This document shows positions 7,813-17,100 of a DNA stretch of 64,000 bases, piece after piece. Both the position numbers and the translations under genes were made by a program. The DNA lies in assembly GCA_049301135.1 (NCBI GenBank), contig JBAQKP010000286.1:1-64000 (forward strand). Reading direction: 5' to 3'. This stretch comes from JAYXXU01 sp049301135. GTDB lineage: Bacteria; Pseudomonadota; Gammaproteobacteria; Pseudomonadales; Moraxellaceae. Under the pieces are notes generated by a model. It saw only the letters and a program-made list of their open reading frames with translations, was not told the origin of the DNA and made no database searches. Position 1 is the first letter of the stretch, and each line of letters opens with the position of its first letter.

Positions 7813-8643
7813 ATGGGTTTATTTGCAAAAAAAGTTAAGCCAAGCCAGCACGCATATGCCGTGGTAACAGGTGCAGGCAGCGGTATTGGCCGTAGCTTTG
7901 CGTTGGAACTGGGCAAGCGTGGCGGGACTGTGGTCTGCGCGGACATCAATCTTGCCGCAGCCGAAGAAACCGTCAGCCTGTTGGCACAACAAGGCGCAAA
8001 AAGTTTTGCAGTGACCTGTGATGTCGGTGATGCAGCGCAAGTCCAACAACTGGCGGATAGTGCCGAACAACTGATGCAGCATCCGGTGACCTTGGTAATC
8101 AATAACGCTGGGGTGGGCTTAGGCGGGAAGTTTGATGAAACCTCACTGGCCGACTGGCAATGGGTCACCCACGTCAATCTGTGGGGCGTGATTCATGGCT
8201 GTCATTATTTTGTGCCCAAATTTAAGCAACTCGGCTATGGCGCGATTATTAACGTGGCCTCAGCAGCGTCTTATACCGCAGCACCTGAGATGACCGCGTA
8301 TAACGTGACCAAATCTGGCGTACTGGCATTGTCCGAAACACTCGCGGCTGAACTGAAAAAATCCAAGATCAGCGTGAATGTGCTGTGCCCAACACTCGTA
8401 CCGACCAACATCATCAAAAATGGCCGCATTCCCAGCCGCTACTCCGGTCTGGCTGATCATGCGTTGATGAATTTTGCCATGACCACCAGCGATTCGGTCG
8501 CACAACTGACCCTTAATCGCCTTGATCAAGGCAAGCTGTATACCATTCCGCAACTCGATGCCAAACTGTTCTGGCTACTAAAACGTATGTCGCCGACGCT
8601 GTACAACACGTTCTTGGGGTTGTCGTACCGACTGGTCAAATAG
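7813..8643 (+). CDS. short-chain dehydrogenase/reductase
   Basis: A 276-residue classical SDR. Nucleotide-binding TGAGSGIGRSFA lies near residues 19-30, the NNAGVG motif near 96-101, and the catalytic Ser-Tyr-Lys set in NVASAASYTAAPEMTAYNVTK. The acidic residue after the second strand (CADIN) suggests a preference for NAD over NADP. It probably oxidises an alcohol or reduces a ketone in the same pathway as its neighbours, the hydrolase upstream (65-base gap) and the monooxygenase downstream (47-base gap), with which it appears co-transcribed. Confidence 0.92.
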   Translation: MGLFAKKVKPSQHAYAVVTGAGSGIGRSFALELGKRGGTVVCADINLAAAEETVSLLAQQGAKSFAVTCDVGDAAQVQQLADSAEQLMQHPVTLVINNAGVGLGGKFDETSLADWQWVTHVNLWGVIHGCHYFVPKFKQLGYGAIINVASAASYTAAPEMTAYNVTKSGVLALSETLAAELKKSKISVNVLCPTLVPTNIIKNGRIPSRYSGLADHALMNFAMTTSDSVAQLTLNRLDQGKLYTIPQLDAKLFWLLKRMSPTLYNTFLGLSYRLVK

Positions 8644-8690
8644 TCGTAACACACGAACGAACAGGCATTTTTTGAATTTTGAGGTTTAAC

Positions 8691-10196
8691 ATGACTCAAC
8701 ACGCGCATATCTATGACAGTTTTATCGTCGGTGCTGGTATTTCGGGAATCTTGGCGGCGATTCGCCTGAAAAAAATCGGCTACGATAATTTTAAAATCAT
8801 CGAAAAAGCCAGCCGTGTCGGTGGCACATGGCGTGAAAACACCTACCCTGGCTGTGGTTGTGATGTGCCGTCGGCGCTGTACTCGTATTCGTTTGCGCCA
8901 AGTGCCAAATGGAGTCATCTGTTTGCTCGGCAGCCTGAGATTTTGAGCTATCTGGAAGAAGTCAGCGAAAACTTCGACGTGAAGCCATTGATTCAATTTG
9001 ATACCACACTAGAGAATGCGCAGTGGGATAACCAGCGTAATCTGTGGGTCATCGACACCAATCAAGGTCAATACCTGTCCAAAACTGTGGTATTTGCCAC
9101 AGGGCCGATCACCGAGCCACAAATGCCGAAGCTTGAGGGTATCGACAGCTTTACCGGCGAGATGTTCCATTCGGCCAAGTGGAATCATGACTACGACCTG
9201 ACCGGCAAGCGGATTGCAGTGGTCGGTACCGGTGCATCTGCGATTCAATTTGTGCCACAGATTCAACCCAAAGCCAAACAACTGTATGTATTCCAGCGCA
9301 CCGCGCCGTGGGTACTGCCAAAACCTGATGTCGAACTCGGTGATTTTGGTAAATCAGTCATCGCCAAATACCCGCTGATTCAAGCTGGTTGGCGTAAAAG
9401 TGTTGCCAACTCGCTGAACGCGATTAACTTTGGGCTGCGTAACCCCAATGCATTGAAGCCAGTGAACGCGCTGGGCAAACAACTGCTGAAGCTCCAGATT
9501 AAAGATCCGGTATTGCGCAAAAACGTCACGCCGAATTTCTTGGTCGGTTGTAAGCGGATTCTGTTTGCCAACAACTACTACCCTGCGCTACAAGCCTCGA
9601 ATACCAGTTTGATTCCGCACGGTTTGGTCAAAGTAGAAGGCAATACCGTGATCGCAGCCAATGGCGAACGGCATGAGGTCGATGTGATTATTTGGGGCAC
9701 CGGCTTTGAAGTGTCACATCCGCCTATCGGTAAAAAAGTCTTTAACAGCAAAGGTCAACGCCTGTCTGATCTGTGGAAAGACACTTCACCAGAAGCTTAC
9801 CTCGGCACCAGCATGCAAGATGTGCCGAATGCATTCTTGGTACTCGGGCCAAACGTGCTGGTATATGACTCCTTTATTGGTTTGGCCGAAGCACAACTCG
9901 ACTATATCGTCGATGGCCTACAAAAAATCAAAGCACAAGAGATTGCCGCACTGACCATCAAGCCGACTGTGCTGCGTAAACACAATGAACGGGTGCAAAA
10001 ACACCTGAAAACCACTGTGTTTAACAGTGGCGGCTGTAAGAGCTATTATCTTGATGCCAATGGCCGTAACTTTGCAGCGTGGCCGTGGTCGCTTGATGCA
10101 CTGAGAAAGCGTCTGGTGCAACTCGATTTGCAAGACTACGACGTGAGCTATGCCGCGACCGCCAGTACCGCGACAAGTGAGACCGTTGCCGCGTAA
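8691..10196 (+). CDS. flavin-containing / Baeyer-Villiger-type monooxygenase
   Basis: A 501-residue FAD- and NADPH-binding monooxygenase. It has the FAD Rossmann motif GAGISGI near the N-terminus, the segment RVGGTWRENTYPGCGCDVPS, a type I BVMO/FMO fingerprint (FTGEMFHSAKW, matching FxGxxxHxxxW), a second Rossmann motif GTGASA for NADPH, and the ATG-like IIWGTGFEVS. Start ATG 8691 follows GAGG at 8681-8684. It differs from AlmA (long-chain alkane monooxygenase), which has a different segment after GGTW, so I give no symbol. It closes the three-gene operon; likely substrates are ketones or hydrophobic compounds. Confidence 0.9.
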   Translation: MTQHAHIYDSFIVGAGISGILAAIRLKKIGYDNFKIIEKASRVGGTWRENTYPGCGCDVPSALYSYSFAPSAKWSHLFARQPEILSYLEEVSENFDVKPLIQFDTTLENAQWDNQRNLWVIDTNQGQYLSKTVVFATGPITEPQMPKLEGIDSFTGEMFHSAKWNHDYDLTGKRIAVVGTGASAIQFVPQIQPKAKQLYVFQRTAPWVLPKPDVELGDFGKSVIAKYPLIQAGWRKSVANSLNAINFGLRNPNALKPVNALGKQLLKLQIKDPVLRKNVTPNFLVGCKRILFANNYYPALQASNTSLIPHGLVKVEGNTVIAANGERHEVDVIIWGTGFEVSHPPIGKKVFNSKGQRLSDLWKDTSPEAYLGTSMQDVPNAFLVLGPNVLVYDSFIGLAEAQLDYIVDGLQKIKAQEIAALTIKPTVLRKHNERVQKHLKTTVFNSGGCKSYYLDANGRNFAAWPWSLDALRKRLVQLDLQDYDVSYAATASTATSETVAA

Positions 10197-10217
10197 AGCA
10201 GCAACCTTAATCAACAT

Positions 10218-10248
10218 CACAACAGCGGGCGTAAGGCTCGCTGTTGTG
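10218..10248. terminator. hairpin ending the monooxygenase operon
   Basis: CACAACAGCG pairs perfectly with CGCTGTTGTG around a GC-closed GTAAG loop. Only a short T-run (CTTTAG) follows. It lies between the convergent monooxygenase and diguanylate cyclase genes and may serve both. Confidence 0.6.
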
Positions 10249-10270
10249 CTTTAGTCGCTACCATTTGTCG

Positions 10271-11149
10271 CTACGCAGTTGCCGTGACCACCGGCTGCTG
10301 AATAATCTTAATGTTATTTTTACCGCTCTTTTTAACCTCGTACATCAAGTCATCGACCAGCTTTAGCATCGGCTCAATCGTCAGATATGGCCGCGCGAAC
10401 ACCATCGCACCGATACTCAGCGTAACCGGCCAGCCCTTCAGGCGCATTTGCGTTTCAACAGCGCTGCGAATCCGCTGGAGCACGCTGCTTGAATCTTCGA
10501 ACTGAGCATCGAGCAAGACCAGCGCAAACTCATCGCCACCTAAGCGAGCCAGCAGGTCCTGTGCGCGAATCTCCGCTTGGATCGCACTAGAAATCACAAT
10601 CAACACCTGATCACCCACCCCATGCCCAAACGAATCGTTCACTTGCTTAAAGTGATCTAGATCAATATAGGCCAGTGTCATGGTGACGGGCTTGCGATCG
10701 GCTTGATGCAGCAGTTGTTGTGTGTATTGTTCAAAATAACGCCAATTGGCAACTTTGGTCAGCGCATCGTGTAAGGCATTTTTTTCAATGGTTTGAATCG
10801 TCAGCAACAACTGACTGAGCAACATGCTGTGAAATATAAAATAAATCAGCCGAACCAAGGTATTCCAAACCGGCACATACCAACTGCTATACACCAAGCC
10901 AGATGCGATATCGGCGGCAATCCAAACCAAAGCACAAATCACTGAAAACACAAAGGCCAAGCGGCGACCGGACAGAAAAACCGCCAAGGTAATCGGGATA
11001 AGATAAAACACCGAAAAAGAAATCTCGCTGCTGATCATAAAATCCAGACAGCCTAAACTCGCCGTCACCAGCGTCACGATCAAAGTTGCGCCACCAAGAT
11101 TGATGGGATGATCTTTAAGTCGCTGCCACAACGCAGTTAATGTGTTCAT
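10271..11149 (-). CDS. membrane diguanylate cyclase (GGDEF, I-site present)
   Basis: A second cyclic di-GMP synthase, 292 residues. About four hydrophobic segments lie between residues 18 and 115; the GGDEF domain follows with DALTKVANWR, YIDLDHFKQVNDSFGH and the active site GGDEF at 204-208. Unlike the enzyme at 2738-3916 it keeps an RxxD inhibitory site (R195, D198), so it should be feedback-inhibited. The start at 11149 has a near-perfect AAGGAGGT ribosome site. It lies just downstream of recD, whose stop codon is 27 bases away, but the strong RBS suggests independent translation. Confidence 0.93.
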   Translation of the reverse strand: MNTLTALWQRLKDHPINLGGATLIVTLVTASLGCLDFMISSEISFSVFYLIPITLAVFLSGRRLAFVFSVICALVWIAADIASGLVYSSWYVPVWNTLVRLIYFIFHSMLLSQLLLTIQTIEKNALHDALTKVANWRYFEQYTQQLLHQADRKPVTMTLAYIDLDHFKQVNDSFGHGVGDQVLIVISSAIQAEIRAQDLLARLGGDEFALVLLDAQFEDSSSVLQRIRSAVETQMRLKGWPVTLSIGAMVFARPYLTIEPMLKLVDDLMYEVKKSGKNNIKIIQQPVVTATA

Positions 11150-11176
11150 GCCGACCTCCTTGCTCTGTATGCGCAA

Positions 11177-12877
11177 TCACCCCAGCACCACGGCCAACTG
11201 CTCCCCCAGTCCAGTCTGTCGCAGTGTACGACGCGACACCGCATAACGTAGCACTTCCCGATCAGCCCACACATCAATCTGCTGTTTGGCACGCGTAATC
11301 GCGGTATACACCAGCTCACGACTCAATAATGCACCCGCGTTATGATCAAGCAGCATCGCCACTCGCAAAAACTCCGAGCCTTGCGACTTGTGAATGGTTA
11401 AAGCGAATGCCGTTTCCAACTGCTCTAGCGCGATGCGCGTCACCGCAATCGGCTCGGGCAAATGACTAAAATGCAACTGCCAGCGGCCTTGCTCATCGGC
11501 CAAACACAAACCAATATCGCCGTTGGACAGACGCAAGCCATAATCATTACGCGTTACCAGCACTGGCCGACCGTGATACCACTCTTGTTGTCGTGATTTA
11601 CGAATACCCAGCGCCAACTGCAAGCGGCTACTCATCGCCCGATTGACCTGCTGTGTGCCAAACACGCCCGAACGCTGCGCACACAAAATCCGATATTGCT
11701 CAAAACACGCAAACAAGTCGGCCACCGGCGCACGCTGCTGTAATGCCTCAACATACACCGCAAAACCCTGCCACAACTGGCTATAGCTGGCTTCTGGCTG
11801 CGCCACATCCGGCAGATGATGTTGCACCTGTCCAGTATTTAGCGTACTTGCGGCCAGCGCTTGCCCAATCGCCATTCGATCATTTTGCAAGACCGCAGCA
11901 GCCAAGCGGCCAATACCCTGCTGCGCGTCAAAACGGCGACTTTCTTGTAACTCGATTCGATACGCCACAAGCTGGGCGGCTTCACTGAGGTCAGCCAACA
12001 CCGCCCCCGCATCCACCGCAGCCAACTGATTGGCATCGCCCAAAATAATCAACCGAGTCCCCGCGCCAATCGCTGCAAACAACTGACTGGCCAGCGCCAA
12101 ATCCAGCATTGAGCCTTCATCAATCACAATCAAATCAAACGGCAACAGATTTTTGGCGTGATAGCGTGGTGCAGCCCCACCCAAGCCGAGCAAACGATGC
12201 ACCGTCTGCGCGGTTTGCATATTGCCCATCGCAATCCCCGCTTGGCTAAACTCTGCCGATAACACCGCCTGCATACGCTGTGCCGCTTTACCGGTCGGTG
12301 CAGCAAGAGCAATCCGCAGCTCCGGCTGTGCCGCTTGTAAGGCACGCACAATCCGTACCAGCGTAAAGGTCTTACCCGTGCCGGGCCCACCGGTAATGAT
12401 GCTGAATGGCTGCCGCGCCGCCAGCTCAATCGCGGCGCGTTGCAGTGCATTGGCGGGATCATCGGGCATCAGGCTGACCTGAACCGCCGGTTGTGGCGCG
12501 AGCAGCTTGGCCAGTTGCCGCGCCAGTGCGTACTCCTCGTGCCATTGCCGCCAAAAATACAAACGCTGCCCGTCATACACCAGTGGTGCAGGTTTTCGAT
12601 CCGCATCGACCGCAGACACTACCAACGGATGCGCCAAGGCTGCGCTGATCGCCAGACTATTCTGAACCAACATCAAACAGGTATCGCCCTGCGCCAACGC
12701 ATCGCCCAAGCCCAAGATCCAACTGTGCAACGTGCTATACACCTGTGACGCCGTATCGGGATGCAAGGCCAGCAGTTGTGTGGCCAACACCTCAATCCAC
12801 CGCAGTTCAGCGTCACTCTGTCCAGTGCTGGCGGCGGCTTGATCAGATATTTTTTGTGGTGCGCTGATCTCAACCAT
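11177..12877 (-). CDS. recD: exodeoxyribonuclease V alpha subunit RecD
   Basis: The 5'-3' helicase subunit of RecBCD, which processes double-strand ends for recombination and degrades foreign linear DNA. Walker A is GGPGTGKTFTLVRI, Walker B is VIDEGSMLD, followed by LGDANQLAAVDAG; the C-terminal helicase motifs TIHKSQGSEF and VYTAITRAK are present. Length (566) is usual. The ATG overlaps the end of recB by eight bases, indicating translational coupling in the order recC-recB-recD. Confidence 0.96.
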   Translation of the reverse strand: MVEISAPQKISDQAAASTGQSDAELRWIEVLATQLLALHPDTASQVYSTLHSWILGLGDALAQGDTCLMLVQNSLAISAALAHPLVVSAVDADRKPAPLVYDGQRLYFWRQWHEEYALARQLAKLLAPQPAVQVSLMPDDPANALQRAAIELAARQPFSIITGGPGTGKTFTLVRIVRALQAAQPELRIALAAPTGKAAQRMQAVLSAEFSQAGIAMGNMQTAQTVHRLLGLGGAAPRYHAKNLLPFDLIVIDEGSMLDLALASQLFAAIGAGTRLIILGDANQLAAVDAGAVLADLSEAAQLVAYRIELQESRRFDAQQGIGRLAAAVLQNDRMAIGQALAASTLNTGQVQHHLPDVAQPEASYSQLWQGFAVYVEALQQRAPVADLFACFEQYRILCAQRSGVFGTQQVNRAMSSRLQLALGIRKSRQQEWYHGRPVLVTRNDYGLRLSNGDIGLCLADEQGRWQLHFSHLPEPIAVTRIALEQLETAFALTIHKSQGSEFLRVAMLLDHNAGALLSRELVYTAITRAKQQIDVWADREVLRYAVSRRTLRQTGLGEQLAVVLG

Positions 12878-15800
12878 TGATTCCGCTCCTCAGCATTTGA
12901 CCGGCCAAAATCGCATCCAAATCTTCGATCAAGCGTGGCTCAGGTCGCCATGCCAAAATGCCATGTTGCGCATCCTCTGCCCGCATGCCGCGCAAGAATA
13001 AATAATTTGCCCCGCCCAAATGCTGCTCAATCCGATAATTCGGCAGACGTACTTTTAAGTAACGATGCAACGCAACCAAATACAGCGCCGCCTGCAACCA
13101 ATAACCGGCGTGATCCATCGCCAGTGTTAAGCGTTCCGGTTGATAATCCGCCAACTGCCCACCGAGATAATTACTCTTATAATCTGCCACATAAAACTGA
13201 CCGTTATGCTGATACACCAAATCAATCGAGCCTTTTAAATACCGCACCGCATGGGTATGTCGTAGGTTGGGCAAATGCACACCTGACTCGGCCAAACGAC
13301 TCAGCAAACGGCTTGCATCAATTTCACCCGATGGCAAAGCCAAATAAAACTCCATCTCGCGCACCCGCTCACGGAAGCCCAAACCGGCCAGCGTCGCGCC
13401 ATCGGGCAGCTTGGCCTGCACGATATGCGCAAACCACGCCTGCATCGACTCAGCAGCAATCCCAGAAATCGCATGTGCTTGTAATTGCTTATCAAAGGTA
13501 CGCGCCCAATCCTCGTTTTTGCTCGGATCAAGGTACTCCAAAATCTGGTGTAAACAATTGCCACTGGTCGCGCCACGCGGAAAACCAAACCGCACCGGAT
13601 CATCCAGTTGTTGTACGGGTGCAGCGGCGGCCAGCGCGGGCAACTCGACCTGATCCTCTAGCCAAAACTGCTCCAGCGGATCAATCTCTGGCAATGCCTC
13701 ATCCGGTGCAGGAATGTCATGCCAATCCGGCACAACCAGCGCATCGACCACACTCGGCAACTCATCTTTGGCGGAACGACTGCGCACAGCACTGCTAAAG
13801 GCATCTAAATGCGGGTGGTTTTGTTCAATCGTCGCTGGCTCAACAGCGCCACTTTCAAAGCCGCTATTTTTAAAACCATTGTCAAAATCGTACGGCTCAA
13901 ACTGCTCTGGCATTTCCAATTCCGACTGATGGTGATCAAATTGCCCATCATCAAAGCCTGCCCAATCGGGTAAATCAGGTGCTAAATGGATGCTGTGCTC
14001 AAGGCTCTGGCTGGCTGTGGCCAGCAACTGGACTGGATCAGCACGCTCTGGCATCGCCTCCAACAGTGCATCATCGGCCACCTCATCGACATCCTGATCA
14101 TGGTCAGGCTGTTCAACCACCACTGCCAAATGACGCTGATCATGCTCGCGAATCATCGCGCTAAAACTGGTCATGCCCCAACTGCTCAAACGGCGCTTCG
14201 GTACTGGCCGCGCCACCAACGGCGAATCAACATCGGAGGGCTGTGACTGAGTGACCAAAGCCGTCATCTCCGGTGCAGCATCCAGCAGCGGCTCAAGCTG
14301 GACGTGTGCTGACTGTTGCGCCAGCCATGCGGGTAAATCATCGCCTAACCAATAACTTAAAATCGCAGCGTGTTCGTTACTTTTCAGTGTTTGCTCATTG
14401 GGCAGTAACGGCAAGTACAAGCGATGCGAGGCACGGGTCAGCGCCACATAGGCCAAGCGCCGATATTCGGCTTCAGTACGGGCGTGATGCTGCTGTAAAT
14501 GCTGCTCGGTTTGATCCTTAAAGCCGAGTACCCGCTGCGGCGCACGCTGACCGACCGGCGGCTTCAGATAAAACACCACATCAGTTTTTTTCTTGCGGCG
14601 CTTGTCCAAGCCCTGCACCAACACCACCGGAAACTCCAAACCTTTTGAGGCATGAATGGTCATCAGTTGTACGCCGGATTGACTCGGTAGCCGCCGCTCC
14701 ATTTCCCATTCACGGCTTTTTGGCTGACTGATCTGCCGCATCAACCACGACAACAGATGATGCGTGCCGCCACTACGCTCACTCTGTTCATGCAGCAACT
14801 CCAACAGATGCCGCAGGTTGACCAAATGCCGCTCCGCTTCTGGTTGCGCAGCCAAATTTGTCCACAACGCCAGCCGCTCGGCCAAGCGTTGCCATGCCGC
14901 CAAGAACCCCTGCCGCTCCCACAACTGTCCTTCATCAGCAAATGCCATCTGCTGCCGCGTCAGCAATCCGATATCACTGTCGAGTTGGTCGAGTCGCGCC
15001 AAATCCCAACCGATCAACACGCCAGACAATGCCCGCCGCAAGCGCTGCTCGTGATACGGCGTGAGCATGGACTGCAACAGCGCCGCCAAGTCCTGCGCAA
15101 TCGGACTGGCAAACACACTACAGCGCGATGGCCGCCACACGGCGATATTGGCAGCTTGCAGCAGGCTCTGCACCTGATCAAGTTCATAATTGGCAAACCC
15201 CAGCACCGCGATATGTTCCGGCTGTAACGGCTTGCCGTCTAATTGCAGCTCGCCCTGCGCAGCTTGCGCCAGCAATCGCATGATCTGCCACGCAATTTGT
15301 TGGCTTTCTTGTTTACTCTCTTTCAGTTGAATCAAGCGCAGCGGCTGTGGATTTTCCAGCATCGACGGCGCAAGGGTTCGGTCTTGCAAGCTTGGATGAG
15401 GCCGTTCGCCCGCACTAATCGCCGGATATTCGATCCCATCGCCGAGATCGGTCTGCCGTAAAAACAGCGCATCCACCGCCTGTACCAGTGGCGCAACCGA
15501 GCGTTGATTGACGGTTAAGCCATGCAGCCCGCCTTTGCCCTGCTGCTGTGCCTGCTGAATTTCAGCTTTGACCTGTAAATAAGTCTGCACGTCACCACCG
15601 CGAAAGCCATAAATCGCTTGCTTCGGGTCACCGACCAAAATCAAACACACTGCCGGATCAAGCGGCTCACTACGGTACACCCGCGCAATCACCCGATCTT
15701 GATCGGTATTGGTATCTTGAAACTCATCGACCAAGGCCACTGGATAACGATGCCGAATTTGCTGCGCCAACAACGCGCCTGTGTCGGGATCATCCAATGC

Positions 15801-17099
15801 ATTCGCCAGTAGGCGCATTTGTTGTGAAAAGCTGGTTTCACCGCGCTCGGCCAGCAACACCGGCAGTCGTTCGCGCACAGTCTGACTCAGCACAAAGGTC
15901 AGATGCTGTTCGACTTGGTCAAGCTGTTCTAGTAACTGACCGCGAATCGTGGCGATTTCTTGCAGCAACTGCAAACCGGTCAGTTCGGCAAACTGTTGCT
16001 TGGCATCGTTATTTTTGGCACTAAAATTAGTATCGAGTTTCGTCAATCCTTCTAGCAACTTGCTTTCTGGTTCATCGTCTTTTAGTCCAAGCAGCACAAT
16101 CACGCCAAATTCACGGATTTTTTCGACAAATGAGCGAAACGCATAGCCATAGTTTTGCAACGCACGGCCTTTATATAGGCGATCTCGCAATGCGCCATTT
16201 GGACTTAAAAACTGCTCAAACGCGGCCACATCGACCGCCAGCAATGCGTCTTTGAGCTGCTCCAACCGACTAAAATCAAGCTGCGGCATTGCTACCGGCG
16301 CAAGCTGTGCCGACAAAAAATTCATCACGGTCGCCACCGAATACTGATAGGCCGTACCATCATGTAGTCGCTTGGTTTGTAGCAGTAACCCAATCAAGCG
16401 CGGATCTTGTTGCGCCCGCCATTGCCGCACCGTGTCATGCAGCACCTCTGCGCACAACTCCTGCTCCTGCTCACTGATCTGAAGCCGCTCACCTTGCCCA
16501 CTTTCAAAGGCAAACTCGCTCAGTAACTTTTGACAAAAACTATCCAGCGTCCCGACAAATAATTCATCAAATCCCTGTAGCGCCAAATCCAGTCGATTTA
16601 AGCAATGCGTCCAGCCATTTTGTGCAATCGCATGATCTGTCGCGCCAAATTTGCCAGATTCAATCCGCTGCACCAAGTAGGCTAAAAATAAATCGGCCTG
16701 AATCTCGTTTTGGACGAGTTGCAGCAGTTGTTCTGGCGTTTGCTGCTTGTTTGGGTTCTCTGTCTGATCAGCGTCAGCGCGATGCTCAAATTGGGCTTTT
16801 TGTGCCGCCAGTAGTTGCTTAATCACACGGCGCACTTGCTCAAGTCGCTGCCGAATCCGCGAACGCAATTCCGCAGCCGCCGCACGGGTAAAGGTGGTCG
16901 CAATCATCTGACGTGGACTGTAGTCGCCTTCCAAAATCAGCCGCACAATCAATGCGGACAGCGCCCACGTCTTGCCTGTCCCCGCTGAGGCTTCAATCAA
17001 GTGTAAACCACGCAATGGCAACGACAGCGCGGGGTTGTTGTTCGGTTGGGCGGGCTTGGCTTGTTGTGGCTTGGCTTGTTCTGTTTTCAAGGGTTGCAT
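12870..17099 (-). CDS. recB: exodeoxyribonuclease V beta subunit RecB with a long acidic linker
   Basis: The 3'-5' helicase and nuclease subunit of RecBCD. Walker A is EASAGTGKTWALSAL, motif II is VDEFQDTNTDQD, followed by GDPKQAIYGFRGGD and TIHASKGLEFPVV; the nuclease centre is DYKSNYLGG near residue 1306 with the downstream QAALY. At 1409 residues it is well above the roughly 1180 of E. coli. The surplus is mostly a segment of about 180 acidic, low-complexity residues between the helicase and nuclease domains (about 13590-14141). ATG 17099 lies one base after the recC stop; the TTG at 17117 would overlap recC and is less likely. Confidence 0.96.
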   Translation of the reverse strand: MQPLKTEQAKPQQAKPAQPNNNPALSLPLRGLHLIEASAGTGKTWALSALIVRLILEGDYSPRQMIATTFTRAAAAELRSRIRQRLEQVRRVIKQLLAAQKAQFEHRADADQTENPNKQQTPEQLLQLVQNEIQADLFLAYLVQRIESGKFGATDHAIAQNGWTHCLNRLDLALQGFDELFVGTLDSFCQKLLSEFAFESGQGERLQISEQEQELCAEVLHDTVRQWRAQQDPRLIGLLLQTKRLHDGTAYQYSVATVMNFLSAQLAPVAMPQLDFSRLEQLKDALLAVDVAAFEQFLSPNGALRDRLYKGRALQNYGYAFRSFVEKIREFGVIVLLGLKDDEPESKLLEGLTKLDTNFSAKNNDAKQQFAELTGLQLLQEIATIRGQLLEQLDQVEQHLTFVLSQTVRERLPVLLAERGETSFSQQMRLLANALDDPDTGALLAQQIRHRYPVALVDEFQDTNTDQDRVIARVYRSEPLDPAVCLILVGDPKQAIYGFRGGDVQTYLQVKAEIQQAQQQGKGGLHGLTVNQRSVAPLVQAVDALFLRQTDLGDGIEYPAISAGERPHPSLQDRTLAPSMLENPQPLRLIQLKESKQESQQIAWQIMRLLAQAAQGELQLDGKPLQPEHIAVLGFANYELDQVQSLLQAANIAVWRPSRCSVFASPIAQDLAALLQSMLTPYHEQRLRRALSGVLIGWDLARLDQLDSDIGLLTRQQMAFADEGQLWERQGFLAAWQRLAERLALWTNLAAQPEAERHLVNLRHLLELLHEQSERSGGTHHLLSWLMRQISQPKSREWEMERRLPSQSGVQLMTIHASKGLEFPVVLVQGLDKRRKKKTDVVFYLKPPVGQRAPQRVLGFKDQTEQHLQQHHARTEAEYRRLAYVALTRASHRLYLPLLPNEQTLKSNEHAAILSYWLGDDLPAWLAQQSAHVQLEPLLDAAPEMTALVTQSQPSDVDSPLVARPVPKRRLSSWGMTSFSAMIREHDQRHLAVVVEQPDHDQDVDEVADDALLEAMPERADPVQLLATASQSLEHSIHLAPDLPDWAGFDDGQFDHHQSELEMPEQFEPYDFDNGFKNSGFESGAVEPATIEQNHPHLDAFSSAVRSRSAKDELPSVVDALVVPDWHDIPAPDEALPEIDPLEQFWLEDQVELPALAAAAPVQQLDDPVRFGFPRGATSGNCLHQILEYLDPSKNEDWARTFDKQLQAHAISGIAAESMQAWFAHIVQAKLPDGATLAGLGFRERVREMEFYLALPSGEIDASRLLSRLAESGVHLPNLRHTHAVRYLKGSIDLVYQHNGQFYVADYKSNYLGGQLADYQPERLTLAMDHAGYWLQAALYLVALHRYLKVRLPNYRIEQHLGGANYLFLRGMRAEDAQHGILAWRPEPRLIEDLDAILAGQMLRSGING

Positions 17100-17100
17100 G

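Noticed and set aside
8691..10196. Naming the monooxygenase AlmA
   Set aside because: The segment after GGTW (RENTYPGCGCDVPS) differs from the one I recall for AlmA; only a general flavin monooxygenase call is supported.
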